Shown here piece after piece: positions 63,939 through 64,000 of a stretch of 64,000 nt of DNA. Position numbers and translations under genes: made by a program. The stretch spans positions 186,001-250,000 of the forward strand of contig NZ_BCTW01000001.1 in the NCBI RefSeq assembly GCF_001590965.1, in the 5' to 3' direction. Source of the stretch: Novosphingobium lentum NBRC 107847 (GTDB taxonomy: Bacteria > Pseudomonadota > Alphaproteobacteria > Sphingomonadales > Sphingomonadaceae). Every line of letters begins with the position of its first letter. Positions within the stretch are counted from its first letter, which is position 1. The notes beneath the pieces were generated by a model. It made no database searches, had not been told where the DNA came from, and worked only from the letters and a program-made list of their open reading frames with translations.

Positions 63939-64000
63939 GCGGTCAGCGCGGCCGCGTCGAGTTCGTAAAGCAGCGCCGCGCCCGCCATGGCCGAGTTGGA
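63935..64000 (-). CDS. C-terminal fragment of an unidentified gene
   Basis: The last 21 codons of a gene running in from the right edge, ending in a TGA that overlaps the DUF815 start as ATGA. The visible peptide is SNSAMAGAALLYELDAAAL and then Thr-Ala. No family can be assigned from this length. The overlap implies one operon with the ATPase gene. Confidence 0.7.
   Translation of the reverse strand, partial: SNSAMAGAALLYELDAAALTA

Noticed and set aside
1..64000. tRNA, rRNA, tmRNA or riboswitch genes
   Set aside because: The intergenic stretches were read for cloverleaf-like or known aptamer features and none was convincing; a covariance-model search was not possible, so a small RNA could be missed.

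Overview
The window looks like chromosomal DNA of a high-G+C alphaproteobacterium of the order Sphingomonadales, probably a Novosphingobium- or Sphingomonas-like organism. The evidence is gene content and order: rcdA (DUF1465) beside two DUF465 genes, a DUF6489 gene beside mnmE, hemE-hemJ-rho, and mnmE-mnmG-rsmG-parA-parB. This assignment is inferred from protein families read by eye; no database search was run. No rRNA, tRNA, prophage, transposase or CRISPR array was recognised.

Region 1-16.5 kb is mostly housekeeping and scattered metabolism: the end of a ptsP-like gene, two DUF465 genes, rcdA, glpK, a metallo-beta-lactamase-fold hydrolase, nadA, a DUF885 lipoprotein peptidase, an EamA transporter, an ene-reductase, lipB, a phospholipid-methyltransferase-like gene and an MFS transporter. 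A small island of different composition at about 6.8-8.05 kb holds a BrnT/XRE toxin-antitoxin pair, a translationally coupled zinc-ribbon gene, and a promoter overlapped by a palindromic operator.

Region 16.5-33.5 kb is a cell-surface glycan and lipid locus. It holds a Wzx-type flippase, a GT4 and several GT2 glycosyltransferases (one fused to a methyltransferase, one to a NodB deacetylase), a second deacetylase with an in-frame 12-bp tandem repeat, and an ABC exporter. Embedded in it is a four-gene inositol module: myo-inositol-1-phosphate synthase, an inositol-phosphate-cytidylyltransferase-like enzyme, and two CDP-alcohol phosphotransferases. One of the two aligns by eye with the archaeal di-myo-inositol-phosphate-phosphate synthase domain. 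I infer synthesis of CDP-inositol and an inositol phosphodiester product, possibly a lipid carrying or accompanying the surface glycan.

Region 33.5-44.9 kb carries rpe, a heparinase II/III-like gene, purH, a SleB-type cell-wall hydrolase, DUF1491, a thioesterase, ptsN, hpf, dnaQ, coaE, aroE, maf and the PEP-synthase regulator gene ppsR. The last five on the minus strand overlap or lie very close together.

Region 44.9-58.8 kb has the layout of an alphaproteobacterial replication-origin domain. The intergenic region between divergent ppsR and hemE holds DnaA-box-like sequences and an AT-rich stretch next to hemE, as at the Caulobacter origin. Downstream come hemE, hemJ, rho, then mnmE, mnmG, rsmG, parA and parB. 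Three perfect 16-bp parS palindromes lie at 54443, 56555 and 56932. Together oriC, parS, ParA and ParB would couple replication start to segregation.

Region 58.8-64 kb holds an acyl-CoA dehydrogenase behind a large palindromic operator, a glycine-zipper envelope protein, a free-methionine-sulfoxide reductase, a sorbosone-dehydrogenase-like protein and a DUF815 ATPase. Dispersed REP-like palindromes sit between genes; one family occurs only between convergent genes here.
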